Shown here: positions 27,530 through 36,231 of the stretch, in pieces | Layout of the letters: each line of letters opens with the position of its first letter | Numbering within the stretch: the first letter of the stretch is position 1 | Origin: Iodobacter sp. BJB302 | Lineage (GTDB): Bacteria; Pseudomonadota; Gammaproteobacteria; Burkholderiales; Chitinibacteraceae | Reading direction: 5' to 3' | DNA: 53,997 nucleotides | Assembly: GCF_002735645.1 (NCBI RefSeq) | Contig: NZ_PDZG01000031.1 | Coordinates: forward strand, 1 to 53,997 | Notes under the pieces: generated by a model | Database searches by the model: none | Told to the model about the DNA's origin: nothing | Seen by the model: the letters and a program-made list of their open reading frames with translations, nothing else | Made by a program: the position numbers and the translations under genes

Positions 27530-28484
27530 GATGTTCGGATTCACTGGCGGGCGCTTCAGCAGCAGGATCAGAATCCTCTGCTGAAAGTCCCTTTGAAGAA
27601 GCCTCAGATTCCTCATCAGAAACTAAGGCGGGCTGATTATCAACTTGCGAAGAAGGTGTAGCCTCTGGTGCAGCTTCGGCAGCAGGCAATTCAGCGGGCT
27701 CTTTTTCACCGGCAAGCGCAGGCTCAGCAGGCTGCCCGGCCCAGCCAAGGTCGGCTCTGTCACCACGTCCTAAGACCCGCAGAATATTTTGCCAGCGCAC
27801 AGGCAGGGATAAATCAACCGCAGAATCAGGGGTTTCTATCCGACAACCGCCTGTTTCCAGCTGCTTATCAGGCAGTAAACGCCAAGTATCGCCAGGCAAA
27901 TCGCCGCCCAGCATGCCCTCAACCGCAATAAGATCATCAGGATTCAGAAACACACGCGATGGAGAACGCGCAGCCGGCAGGCTGGCTAATGCTTCGCGCA
28001 AAATAGGCAGTAAACGCTCCGGTGAGTGATTAAGCTCGTCCCTCACCATTTGGCGTGCAATCACCACGGCCAGATCAAGCACTTCATTCGATAATGCCGC
28101 CTCAGCTTTTTGCAAAGTACTTTCAACACTTTCCAAAACCGAGCGCAAACGATTTGCTTCGTCTTCAGCCACTAAACGCCCAGCCTCAAGACCCGCCTCA
28201 AAGCCTTCGCTTTGGGCGCGCTGAACAATCGCTTCTATCTCTTCCGCAGTAGGAAAAGAAACATCGGCATCCGGCACATCGACCGGCTCTGTAGGGAGCG
28301 GTTCTAAATCTTGCTCTTCTTCGGAAAACACCTTTTCACTGGGTGCCTCCAATTCTTCTGGCGCAGGCTCTGCCACCTCTTCCTCTAAAGCAGCGGCTTC
28401 CGCCTCAGCCTCATTCAGAGAAGCGAGCTCCCATTTTTCCCATGCGCTTAATTGCTCGCGTGGAATCACGCGCGGATTACTCAT
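27522..28484 (-). CDS. fliH: Flagellar assembly protein FliH, with long acidic extensions
   Basis: About 320 residues from [20 protein letters not shown], which is the FliH start (the W residues bind FlhA in known members). An acidic Glu/Pro-rich stretch occupies roughly residues 25-85. The helical GxxxG-type segment ([18 protein letters not shown]) follows, and then the FliI-binding C-terminal domain ends near [10 protein letters not shown]. Beyond it is about 80 residues of low-complexity Ala/Glu/Ser/Pro ending SEHHD, not usual in the roughly 235-residue family. FliH inhibits and positions FliI. The longer upstream start at 28532 lacks a ribosome site. Confidence 0.9.
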   Translation of the reverse strand: MSNPRVIPREQLSAWEKWELASLNEAEAEAAALEEEVAEPAPEELEAPSEKVFSEEEQDLEPLPTEPVDVPDADVSFPTAEEIEAIVQRAQSEGFEAGLEAGRLVAEDEANRLRSVLESVESTLQKAEAALSNEVLDLAVVIARQMVRDELNHSPERLLPILREALASLPAARSPSRVFLNPDDLIAVEGMLGGDLPGDTWRLLPDKQLETGGCRIETPDSAVDLSLPVRWQNILRVLGRGDRADLGWAGQPAEPALAGEKEPAELPAAEAAPEATPSSQVDNQPALVSDEESEASSKGLSAEDSDPAAEAPASESEHHD

Positions 28485-28628
28485 CTGGACGCCCCGAAAC
28501 AGCGCAGTACCCTGGCAAGCCAAAGCAAGCATTTAAAAAATCGACGCGACAAAAATTTAACAGGTATGCAGATATTCTGAGTATGCAGCACCGCACTGCC
28601 AGAGCAATGCGGCTTTTTGATAAGACCA

Positions 28629-29636
28629 TTATTCAACTAACCCTTCATCACCCTTACCGCCCAGCACAATCTGGCCTTCATCTGCCAAGCGGCGAACGAT
28701 TTTAAGGATTTCTTTTTGCTCTGCTTCAACTTCTGACAACTTAACCGGCCCGCGCGCTTCCAGATCATCGCGCAACATTTCCGCAGCCCGTGAAGACATA
28801 TTTTTGAAAATCTTTTCCTTGAGCGCCTGGCTGGTGCCCTTGAGCGAAATCACAAGGGAATCGGATTGAATTTCACGCATTAACAGCTGAATACCGCGAT
28901 CATCAATATCCAGAATATTGTCGAAGGTAAACATTTTGTCCTGAATTTTTTGCGCCAGCTCCGGGTCGTAATCGCGGACACTGGCAATGGCTGAGGCTTC
29001 CACCACGCCGCCCATAAAGTTGAGAATATCGGCCGCCATTTGCACACCACCCATGGCGCTTTTTTTCAGCTTATCGGAGCCAGACATCAATTGGGTCAGC
29101 ACATCATTCAATTCTTTGAGCGCCACAGGCTGCACGCCTTCCAGCGTGGCAATCCGCAGCAATACATCATTCCTTTGACGCTCTACAAAATAGCTCAGAA
29201 TTTCAGAAGATTGATCGGATTCCAGATGCACCAGAATTGTGGCGATAATTTGCGGGTGCTCGTTTTTAATCAGCTCAGCAACCGCAGACGAATCCATCCA
29301 TTTAAGGGATTCAATACCGTTATTATCGTTACCCTGCAAAATACGATCGAGCAAATTTGCGGCTTTATCTGTACCTAAGGCTTTGGTTAATACAGAGCGA
29401 ATATACTCATCCGCAGCGCCCAAGTTGGCGCGGTTTTGCGTGGAGGCAATAAAATCACCCAGCACCACGTCAATCTCTTCGCGCTTAACGGCATCCATTC
29501 CTGCCACTGCGAAGCCCAGCTTCTGTACTTCCTTAGGACCTAAAAATTTAAAGACTTCAACGGCAACATCTTCGCCCAATGTCATCAGGAGTAGTGCGCT
29601 TTTACGCACGCCTTCATCACTTAAATCGGCAGCCAT
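28629..29636 (-). CDS. fliG: Flagellar motor switch protein FliG
   Basis: 335 residues, full length. N-terminal domain (VRKSALLLMTLGEDVAVEVFKFL) binds FliF. The middle domain has the EHPQ motif (KNEHPQIIATILVHL) that contacts FliM. The C-terminal torque domain carries the charged helix near MREIQSDSLVISLKG and RAAEMLRDDLEARGPVKL. It forms the cytoplasmic rotor ring that interacts with stators. GAGGAG precedes the ATG. It is 60 bases after fliF and about 100 before fliH. Confidence 0.98.
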   Translation of the reverse strand: MAADLSDEGVRKSALLLMTLGEDVAVEVFKFLGPKEVQKLGFAVAGMDAVKREEIDVVLGDFIASTQNRANLGAADEYIRSVLTKALGTDKAANLLDRILQGNDNNGIESLKWMDSSAVAELIKNEHPQIIATILVHLESDQSSEILSYFVERQRNDVLLRIATLEGVQPVALKELNDVLTQLMSGSDKLKKSAMGGVQMAADILNFMGGVVEASAIASVRDYDPELAQKIQDKMFTFDNILDIDDRGIQLLMREIQSDSLVISLKGTSQALKEKIFKNMSSRAAEMLRDDLEARGPVKLSEVEAEQKEILKIVRRLADEGQIVLGGKGDEGLVE

Positions 29637-29696
29637 GGTTTGCTCCTCAAGGCGCTTTTAACATCAAAATACGGCTGCTTTACTGCAGTTTATGCT

Positions 29697-31421
29697 CTAC
29701 GGCTTTTTGTTCGGATCGCCGCCTTTATCATCGGCATTCAGCATCCACTCACGCAAGATAGTCGCTACCATACGCGGATCATCTTTTGCCAGCTCTTTAG
29801 CCTGCTGCAGCAGCTCGGCAAAGGCGGCCATACGGTTTTGATTTTCGTCTTCTTCTGGCGTCTGCTCGTCGGCCTTCAGCTTCTCGCCATCAGGCCCAAG
29901 TGTTTCGCCAAAATCCAGCTCCTGAATACGTGCTTCTTCGCGCGTTTTGGCCATATCTTTCATTAATGGCCGCAGTACAAAGAACAATAAATAAAGAACA
30001 ACGACGGCAATCAGCGCCAATTTACCCACATCAGTGGCATTGGTCTGGATATATGCCAGCGCTTTATCCTGTATTTTCTTTTCTTCCAAAGGCACAGAAT
30101 CTGCAAATGCGGCATTCACCACATTCACCGAATCACCGCGCTCCTTGTTGTACCCTATCGCTTCCCGTACCAGATTATTAATCTGAGTCATTTCTTGCGG
30201 GCTGAACGGCAGATAAGTCATCTTTCCGGATTTATCCTTACCCGGCTTATAGTTCAGCACCACCGCCGCAGACAGCCGTTTCACCCCGCCCACCTGCTGC
30301 TTTACATGCTGAATGGTTTTATCCACTTCATAATTAATTGTTGCTTCTTTACGGCTATTGGCCGTGCCCGTAACGGCAGCTTCAGAGGCTCCTGATGCTG
30401 TAGGGGCCGTTATAGGTGCAGCAGCAGCGCCTGGTGGCTGGTTTGATAATGCACCTGGCACACCGCCCGCTGATTCATTGCTGGATTTACCTTGTAAATC
30501 CAGCGTTTGCTGACTACGCATGGCCGAGCTGTTCGGAGGTGAATTAGGCTTAAAGGATTCTGATGTTTGCTCAACTTCTGCAAAATCAATTTGTGCGGTG
30601 ACTTCGGCTTTTACATTTTCCTTACCCACGAGAGGGGCGAGAATGGTTTCAACTCGTTCAACAAAGCCTTTTTCCACATGCTGCACATAAAGCAATTGCC
30701 GCGGATCTAAATTGTTCTGGCTCATTTCAGGCAATTTAGATAATAAATTACCATCCTGATCCACAATCGTGACGTTTTTAACCGGCAGCTCAGGCACGCT
30801 GGACGATACTAAATGAATAATCCCTGCCACCTGCCCGCCATCTAAAATGCGGCCGGGGTGAAGAGTCAGCATCACGGATGCCGTAGGCTTTTGCTGATCA
30901 CGCAAAAATACAGTTTGTTTGGGCATCGCCAAATGCACGCGCGCTTTACTGACGGATGCAACCGTTTCAATTGAGCGGGCTAATTCACCCTCAATAGCGC
31001 GCTGATAATTAACCTGCTCGGCAAATTGCGAAACACCAAATTTTTGATTATCAAGTAATTCAAAGCCCGCATTACCCGATTTAGGTAATCCTTGAGCTGC
31101 GAGCTTTAACCTGACGTCATAAATTTTATCGGCTGCTACAGAAATAGTGCCGCCCGGATCAAGCTTATAGGGCACATTCATTTGCTGCAGAGATTGAACG
31201 ATGGCACCGCCATCTTTATCTGGAATATTGGTAAATAAAATGCGATAGGCAGGCTCTTTTGACCACAGCATATTGCCCACAATTAATGCAATTACAGCAG
31301 CCACAGCAACCATCAGGCCGATCTTTCGCCCAGAGGATAACGCAGCGAAACGCTCGCGCGCTACGCCGAAGCCTCTTGCTGTAATCAGATTATTATCTGC
31401 CGCTGCACTTACCTCTGCCAT
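29697..31421 (-). CDS. fliF: Flagellar MS-ring protein FliF
   Basis: About 574 residues. A first transmembrane helix lies near residues 36-55 (IGLMVAVAAVIALIVGNM) and a second near 455-475 (ALIAVVVLYLLFFVL). Between them are the ring-building domains with YRILFTNIPDKDGG, GFELLDNQKFGVSQF, VHLAMPKQTVF and RVETILAPLVGKENV. The C-terminal tail (NADDKGGDP) binds FliG. A Pro/Ala/Ser-rich disordered stretch follows the RBM3 region near 300-360. The ATG at 31421 starts MAEVSAAADNN; 31436 is an alternative. FliF is the base on which the basal body assembles. Confidence 0.97.
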   Translation of the reverse strand: MAEVSAAADNNLITARGFGVARERFAALSSGRKIGLMVAVAAVIALIVGNMLWSKEPAYRILFTNIPDKDGGAIVQSLQQMNVPYKLDPGGTISVAADKIYDVRLKLAAQGLPKSGNAGFELLDNQKFGVSQFAEQVNYQRAIEGELARSIETVASVSKARVHLAMPKQTVFLRDQQKPTASVMLTLHPGRILDGGQVAGIIHLVSSSVPELPVKNVTIVDQDGNLLSKLPEMSQNNLDPRQLLYVQHVEKGFVERVETILAPLVGKENVKAEVTAQIDFAEVEQTSESFKPNSPPNSSAMRSQQTLDLQGKSSNESAGGVPGALSNQPPGAAAAPITAPTASGASEAAVTGTANSRKEATINYEVDKTIQHVKQQVGGVKRLSAAVVLNYKPGKDKSGKMTYLPFSPQEMTQINNLVREAIGYNKERGDSVNVVNAAFADSVPLEEKKIQDKALAYIQTNATDVGKLALIAVVVLYLLFFVLRPLMKDMAKTREEARIQELDFGETLGPDGEKLKADEQTPEEDENQNRMAAFAELLQQAKELAKDDPRMVATILREWMLNADDKGGDPNKKP

Positions 31422-31535
31422 ACGTCGAAATCCCATGCAGGCTTTGATGAGCCTGTCTAAATTCTAGTCTAAATATTTCAGCAATGCTTTCACGAAATAC
31501 TCAGGCTAGCTGGGGCTCCGGACAGAGCCGGGGCA

Positions 31536-31859
31536 TCAGACCTGCATACTCATGACTTCCTGATAAGCACTGACCAGCTTATTACGTACCTGCACCATCG
31601 TTTGGAAAGAAAGGCTGGCTTTTTGCAAGGATACCATTACATCCTGCAGATTGGCTTCTGGTGCACCGGACTGAAACGCAAGCTGTTGCGCCTGAGCGTC
31701 TTGCTGTACCTGGCTTACCTGATCCAAAGAAGACTTAAGCATTGACGCAAAGTCAGGCGCGCCCGCAACAGGCTGCGTCTGGTTTGCGGCCTGCCCTCCA
31801 GCGAGTGCAGACATTGCTTTTAATTCGCCAAGAACCTGATCGATTCCTTGCACGCTCAT
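31536..31859 (-). CDS. fliE: Flagellar hook-basal body complex protein FliE
   Basis: 107 residues, mainly helical, Gln/Ala/Ser-rich, and ending with the conserved KASLSFQTMVQVRNKLVSAYQEVMSMQV block (pieces: KASLSFQTMVQVRNKL, YQEVMSMQV). FliE joins the MS ring to the proximal rod and is an early export substrate. AAGGGG precedes the ATG. It is the first gene of the fli run, transcribed from the sigma-54 promoter about 130 bases upstream. About 100 bases separate it from fliF. Confidence 0.96.
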   Translation of the reverse strand: MSVQGIDQVLGELKAMSALAGGQAANQTQPVAGAPDFASMLKSSLDQVSQVQQDAQAQQLAFQSGAPEANLQDVMVSLQKASLSFQTMVQVRNKLVSAYQEVMSMQV

Positions 31860-31990
31860 GACTTATATCCCCTTTTAAGCAGTTAATCAATTGATCCGGC
31901 CATAAGCATTAATAAAGCCAAAAATGGCAACGGCAACAACGGACTAATGCCCTGTTTTCAAATTGTAGGTGCTCTGACTAAGCTACTGCA

Positions 31991-32006
31991 AGCAATTCCT
32001 GAGCCA
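31991..32006 (-). promoter_or_regulatory. Sigma-54 (-24/-12) promoter for fliEFGHIJ
   Basis: On the minus strand the sequence reads TGGCTC-N5-TTGCT, an excellent match to TGGCAC-N5-TTGCW with the invariant GG-N10-GC spacing. It lies between the stop of the flrC-like gene and the fliE ATG. The upstream gene encodes a sigma-54 activator of the FlrC class that is known to drive this gene class. Confidence 0.8.
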
Positions 32007-32014
32007 CCTGCAAC

Positions 32015-33373
32015 TCAAATGGATAAATCCGGGTTTTGTTCACGATACTGCTGTAATTTATAACGTAGCGTTCTTTCACTCATGCCCAGCTTTTCTGCGG
32101 TTGATTTGCGCGCACCACCCAGCGACTTGAGTGTTTCCAATATATGTCTTTTCTCCAGCTCTTTGATGTCACTTACGACAGCCGGTACGTCGCTCTGCGG
32201 CAAAATATCGATCGGAACCGGCGCACCGGCAATATTTGCCGCCTTAAGAGATGTGGTTTGCGGCAAATAAAGATGCTCAACAGCGATTTCATCGCCCGGA
32301 GCCAGAATAAGCGCCCGCTGCATCACATTATCTAATTCGCGAATATTGCCTTCCCAGCCGTTGGCAAGCAATGCGGCCTCTGCCGCACACGACAATACCG
32401 GCACGCGCCGTTTTTGCCTTGCCGCATGTCTTGCAAGCATCGCTTTAGCCAGCGGCAAAATATCATCGCTGCGCTCACGAAGACTGGGAAGCTGCAAAGG
32501 AAAAACATTCAGACGATAAAACAAATCCTCACGAAAGCGCCCGGCAGCCACTTCCAGCTTCATATCCCGATTGGACGTAGCCAGCACACGAATATCGATT
32601 TGCACCGGCTTATTGCCACCCACCCGTTCTACTTCCCGCTCCTGCAGCACACGCAGTAATTTGGCCTGCAGAGCCAGAGGCATTTCTGATATCTCATCCA
32701 GCAATAATGTGCCGCCATTGGCCTGCTCAAATTTACCCAGGTGCTGATTTGCAGCACCAGTAAACGAGCCTTTTTCATGGCCAAACAGTGTTGATTCTAA
32801 GAGTTGTTCAGGAATGGCCGCACAATTAATGGCCACAAATGGCCGGGCCGCCCTGCCACTATTGCGGTGTAAAAATTGCGCCAGCACTTCCTTACCTGTA
32901 CCCGATTCACCCGTAATCATGACCGAAGCATCAGAAAGCGCGACACGCCTTGCCATCTCTAAAAGACTGAGCATGGCCGGATCTTCCGCAATCACCTCTT
33001 CATCATCGCTGTCCGGCAGCATGTATTTTGCTACTTCCTGCAATAAGCGATCGGGCTCAAACGGCTTGGGGAGATAATGACATGCACCGGAATGTAATGC
33101 GGCAACCGCTTTTTCGATCACCCCATAGGCAGTCATTAAAATTACGGGCAAATAAGGGTAGATCAGCTTAATTTCCTGCAACAGCCTTTCGCCATCCATA
33201 GGCTGCATTTGCACATCAGAGAGCACAAGCCCCACACGGTGGTTTGCCAGAACCTGCAGCGCATCACGACCATCTTCAGCCACAAGAACCGAGTAGCCGC
33301 CCAATTCAAGCGTATCAGCCAGCGCTTCTCTTAAACTATCATCATCTTCAACAATTAATATTGCTAGGTTCAT
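32015..33373 (-). CDS. flrC: Sigma-54-dependent response regulator of flagellar genes (FlrC/FleR type)
   Basis: About 452 residues from MNLAILIVEDDDSLREAL. The receiver domain (1-115) has its phosphoacceptor Asp in LVLSDVQMQPMDG. The AAA+ domain has GESGTGKE, LFGHEKGSFTGA (the sigma-54 contact loop, here GSFTGA rather than the common GAFTGA), GGTLLLDEISEM and the sensor arginines. A Fis-type helix-turn-helix ends the protein (STAEKLGMSERTLRYKLQQY), as in FlrC/FleR. It should be phosphorylated by the FlrB-like kinase at 45952-47133. The frame reaches a TTG at 33391, but the ATG at 33373 is better. It follows cheB by 14 bases. Confidence 0.92.
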   Translation of the reverse strand: MNLAILIVEDDDSLREALADTLELGGYSVLVAEDGRDALQVLANHRVGLVLSDVQMQPMDGERLLQEIKLIYPYLPVILMTAYGVIEKAVAALHSGACHYLPKPFEPDRLLQEVAKYMLPDSDDEEVIAEDPAMLSLLEMARRVALSDASVMITGESGTGKEVLAQFLHRNSGRAARPFVAINCAAIPEQLLESTLFGHEKGSFTGAANQHLGKFEQANGGTLLLDEISEMPLALQAKLLRVLQEREVERVGGNKPVQIDIRVLATSNRDMKLEVAAGRFREDLFYRLNVFPLQLPSLRERSDDILPLAKAMLARHAARQKRRVPVLSCAAEAALLANGWEGNIRELDNVMQRALILAPGDEIAVEHLYLPQTTSLKAANIAGAPVPIDILPQSDVPAVVSDIKELEKRHILETLKSLGGARKSTAEKLGMSERTLRYKLQQYREQNPDLSI

Positions 33374-33387
33374 CTGGCATATCACTT

Positions 33388-34470
33388 TCAAATTCGTACA
33401 TTACGCCCGCCGTGCAGGGTAAGAAAAGCCAGCACCCGGCCAGAAATTTCTTTCAGTGGCAGCACTTCATGCACACCACCCAGCGCAATTGCTTCTTTGG
33501 GCATACCAAACACCACACAGGAAGCTTCATCCTGTGCATAGTTATAGGCCCCCGCCTGCTTCATCTCCAGCATCCCTGCCGCGCCATCTTTGCCCATGCC
33601 CGTCAGAATCACGCCAATCGCGTTTTTGCCTGCCAGATTAGCAACAGATCTGAACAGCACATCAACAGAAGGGCGATGGCGGTTTACGGTTTCCCCCTGC
33701 GACAGGTGGCAAACATAATTCGCCCCGGATACACCCAATAAAAGATGGGAATGCCCAGGAGCAATATAGGCGTGCCCTGGCAATAACCGCTCACCATGCT
33801 CGGCTTCTTTAACCGTAATGCTGCACAGGGTGTTAAGCCTGTTTGCAAATGATTTGGTAAACATTTCGGGCATATGCTGGGCAATCAGAATGGCCGGGGC
33901 ATCCGGCGGCATCGGCATTAAAAACTCTTTGAGGGCCTCAGTCCCCCCCGTTGAAGCGCCAACGATAATCAGTTTTTCAGTTTTTAAAATCGGCCTAGAC
34001 ACTTTTGGAAGAACCACATCCGCCGAATTATTTGGCATGACATTGCTGCTGAACATTGGCTTCACTTTTGCCCCCGCTGCGCAACGTATTTTTTCCCGAA
34101 TATCATCGGCATATCCTTGAATCCCACGCACAATATCCAATTTTGGCTTGGCAATAATATCAACCGCCCCCAATTCTAGGGCGCGAAGAGCCGCTTCTGA
34201 ACCCTGTTCAGTTAAAGAGGATATCATAATCACCGGCGTGGGTTTAAGCCGCATCAGCCTCTCAAGAAATTCCAGCCCATCCATTTTAGGCATTTCGATA
34301 TCAAGCGTAATGACATCAGGATTAAGCTCACGAATTTTTTCTCTTGCAATAAGCGGATCAGGTGCTGTGGCCACACATTCTAAATCAGGTGCTTCATTAA
34401 TAATTTCTGTAAGCAGATTCCTCATTAAAGCGGAATCATCAATGACAATCACCCGGACCTTTTTTTTCAT
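33388..34470 (-). CDS. cheB: Chemotaxis response regulator, protein-glutamate methylesterase CheB
   Basis: 360 residues. The receiver domain (1-125) has the Asp in [19 protein letters not shown] (pieces). The C-terminal methylesterase domain has [12 protein letters not shown] with the catalytic Ser, AQHMP with the His, and [11 protein letters not shown] with the Asp. It demethylates chemoreceptors and is activated by CheA phosphorylation. The order cheR-cheD-cheB-flrC on the minus strand with short gaps suggests one message. Target receptors likely include the PAS receptor encoded upstream, which has a CheR/CheB tether motif. Confidence 0.97.
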   Translation of the reverse strand: MKKKVRVIVIDDSALMRNLLTEIINEAPDLECVATAPDPLIAREKIRELNPDVITLDIEMPKMDGLEFLERLMRLKPTPVIMISSLTEQGSEAALRALELGAVDIIAKPKLDIVRGIQGYADDIREKIRCAAGAKVKPMFSSNVMPNNSADVVLPKVSRPILKTEKLIIVGASTGGTEALKEFLMPMPPDAPAILIAQHMPEMFTKSFANRLNTLCSITVKEAEHGERLLPGHAYIAPGHSHLLLGVSGANYVCHLSQGETVNRHRPSVDVLFRSVANLAGKNAIGVILTGMGKDGAAGMLEMKQAGAYNYAQDEASCVVFGMPKEAIALGGVHEVLPLKEISGRVLAFLTLHGGRNVRI

Positions 34471-34486
34471 GATTTATTTTCCGCAA

Positions 34487-35095
34487 TTAAAACAGATCAA
34501 CATCTCCACCCTGCTTGGCATATTGCAATCTTGAGCTGTAATCTTTCTCCCGGTCAACAATTGTATTATTGTGTACGGCTTTTAATTTTTTAACCAATAC
34601 CCGTCCTGTTTGCGGAAAAAAATAAACTTTACGCGGAAATATATCCAGCAAATCTTCTGATACAACGGGTATTCTTTCCAAATCCAGAAACGAGCGGACA
34701 AAATCAACATTTTTCTGCCCAATATTAGATACAGTAAAACCTCTCAATACATTGCCGCCGCCAAACACCTTGGCTTCTAATGAGCTTTTAGATCCGCCCA
34801 TTTTCATAATTTGATTAATCAGCATTTCCATTGCATAAGTGCCATAGCGTGTTGCCAGACCCGCCATCGCCGTTGCCTCATCGGCCGCCTCTGGCAGCAT
34901 AAAGTGATTCATGCCGCCCACGCCTGTTTTTCTGTCACGGATACACGCAGCCACGCATGAGCCCAGCACGGTCACCAAGAGCATATTCCGCCCGGTTACA
35001 TAGTATTCACCCGGCAAAAGCTTTGCGGCATCAATATCAAAACTTTTATCAAAGTAAAGAGTGGGTGCCAATACCTCCTCATAGCCCTTACTCAT
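34487..35095 (-). CDS. cheD: Chemoreceptor glutamine deamidase CheD
   Basis: About 202 residues. The catalytic motif VTVLGSCVAACIRD supplies Thr and Cys, and GGMNHFMLP the His, as in characterised CheD. It deamidates receptor glutamines and in some systems assists phosphatases. The start ATG at 35095 overlaps the cheR stop as ATGA, favouring re-initiation. The C-terminal end is GGDVDLF, almost the same as the tail of the short chemoreceptor-like protein at 42375-43571. A longer frame to 35110 lies inside cheR. Confidence 0.95.
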   Translation of the reverse strand: MSKGYEEVLAPTLYFDKSFDIDAAKLLPGEYYVTGRNMLLVTVLGSCVAACIRDRKTGVGGMNHFMLPEAADEATAMAGLATRYGTYAMEMLINQIMKMGGSKSSLEAKVFGGGNVLRGFTVSNIGQKNVDFVRSFLDLERIPVVSEDLLDIFPRKVYFFPQTGRVLVKKLKAVHNNTIVDREKDYSSRLQYAKQGGDVDLF

Positions 35096-35946
35096 TTTGG
35101 CGATCCCCACTCATGAATAGCTTTATCGGTAAGCCGGTAGACCGTTTTACCGCAGGAGTGAAACCACTCAGACATATGATGCAGGTTTTCTGAATGGCCC
35201 ACATACAATAAGCCATTGGGTTTTAATAGCCTGCCCATTTTTTCAAGCATGACCCGCTGGGTTGCCTGATCAAAATAAATCATGACATTTCTGCAAAAAA
35301 TCGCATCAAAATAAGGTGTTAAAGGCCATGAATGTGCCAATAAATTAATTTGTTTAAATTCAATCATTTCTCTTAATTCTTTTCTGATCCTAGCCTGCCC
35401 GATGTTTTCACCTTTTCCTTTCAGAAAGAAAGTTTTGCATCTTTCAGGGGAAACTTTATCTAATTTATCCATTGAATATATGCCGTTTTTCGCTTTAGAC
35501 AATACATGGGTATCTAAATCAGATGCAATAATCTCTACCTCAGGCTTGAGCCTGCCATAAGCTTCCACTGCGGTCATAGCCAAAGAATACGGCTCTTCTC
35601 CGGTGCTCGATGCAGAGCACCAGATGCGCACCGGTCCATGCAATTTATGCAGCTGATCAGTAAGCATTTCAAAATGATGCTTTTCTCTGAAAAAAAAAGT
35701 TAAATTTGTCGTCAAAGCATTTGTAAATTGTTGCCATTCTTCATGCTTTGGTTCTGCCTCAAGAAAATTCAAGTAATCGCTAAATTTTTCTAAATTCAGC
35801 GCTCTTAAACGCCGTGCCAAACGGCTGTATACCATGGATTGCTTACTTTCATTTAAGCGGATTCCCGCCCGGGTATAAATGATTTTCACTACCCGGCGAA
35901 AATCAGCATCGGTAAATATAAAATCTTGCTCTCGCTCATTGCTCAT
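35092..35946 (-). CDS. cheR: Chemoreceptor methyltransferase CheR
   Basis: 284 residues. The N-terminal helical domain (DFRRVVKIIYTRAGIRL) is followed by the SAM-binding domain with TGEEPYSLAM and IIASDLDTHVLSKAKNGIYS (cited in parts), FFREKHHFE and IFCRNVMIYFD. It methylates glutamates on chemoreceptors. A beta-subdomain for pentapeptide binding seems present, and a DWEEF tether occurs at the end of the PAS receptor encoded just upstream. It overlaps cheD by four bases. Normal length. Confidence 0.97.
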   Translation of the reverse strand: MSNEREQDFIFTDADFRRVVKIIYTRAGIRLNESKQSMVYSRLARRLRALNLEKFSDYLNFLEAEPKHEEWQQFTNALTTNLTFFFREKHHFEMLTDQLHKLHGPVRIWCSASSTGEEPYSLAMTAVEAYGRLKPEVEIIASDLDTHVLSKAKNGIYSMDKLDKVSPERCKTFFLKGKGENIGQARIRKELREMIEFKQINLLAHSWPLTPYFDAIFCRNVMIYFDQATQRVMLEKMGRLLKPNGLLYVGHSENLHHMSEWFHSCGKTVYRLTDKAIHEWGSPK

Positions 35947-36040
35947 ATTGGCAAACTCATTTTATAGCGACGGGATTTACAGCCGGCCATTTGCACTTTC
36001 TTGTATCAGGGCACGATACTAGGAGCTGAATGGCTGAATT

Positions 36041-36067
36041 AAAAAAGGCAGATCTGCATAATCTGCC
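36041..36067 (-). terminator. Terminator after the PAS chemoreceptor gene
   Basis: On the minus strand GGCAGAT/ATCTGCC (36047-36067, loop of seven) is followed by six T residues (36041-36046). It lies 165 bases after the receptor stop and before cheR, so cheR-cheD-cheB-flrC may need their own promoter or rely on readthrough. Confidence 0.8.
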
Positions 36068-36231
36068 CTCCGAAAGACTTGCGGGCTTAATGCCGCTTGA
36101 GGCCTCGCCGGATAAGGCCAGATTTCACACATTTTCTCAGTAAACGATTCGCCTCAAAAACCTGTGAAACCAGCCCTCAAACCGTGCCCCTCGCGGGTTT
36201 TTAAGCCCTGCAGCCCTCAGGCCAAATCAGA

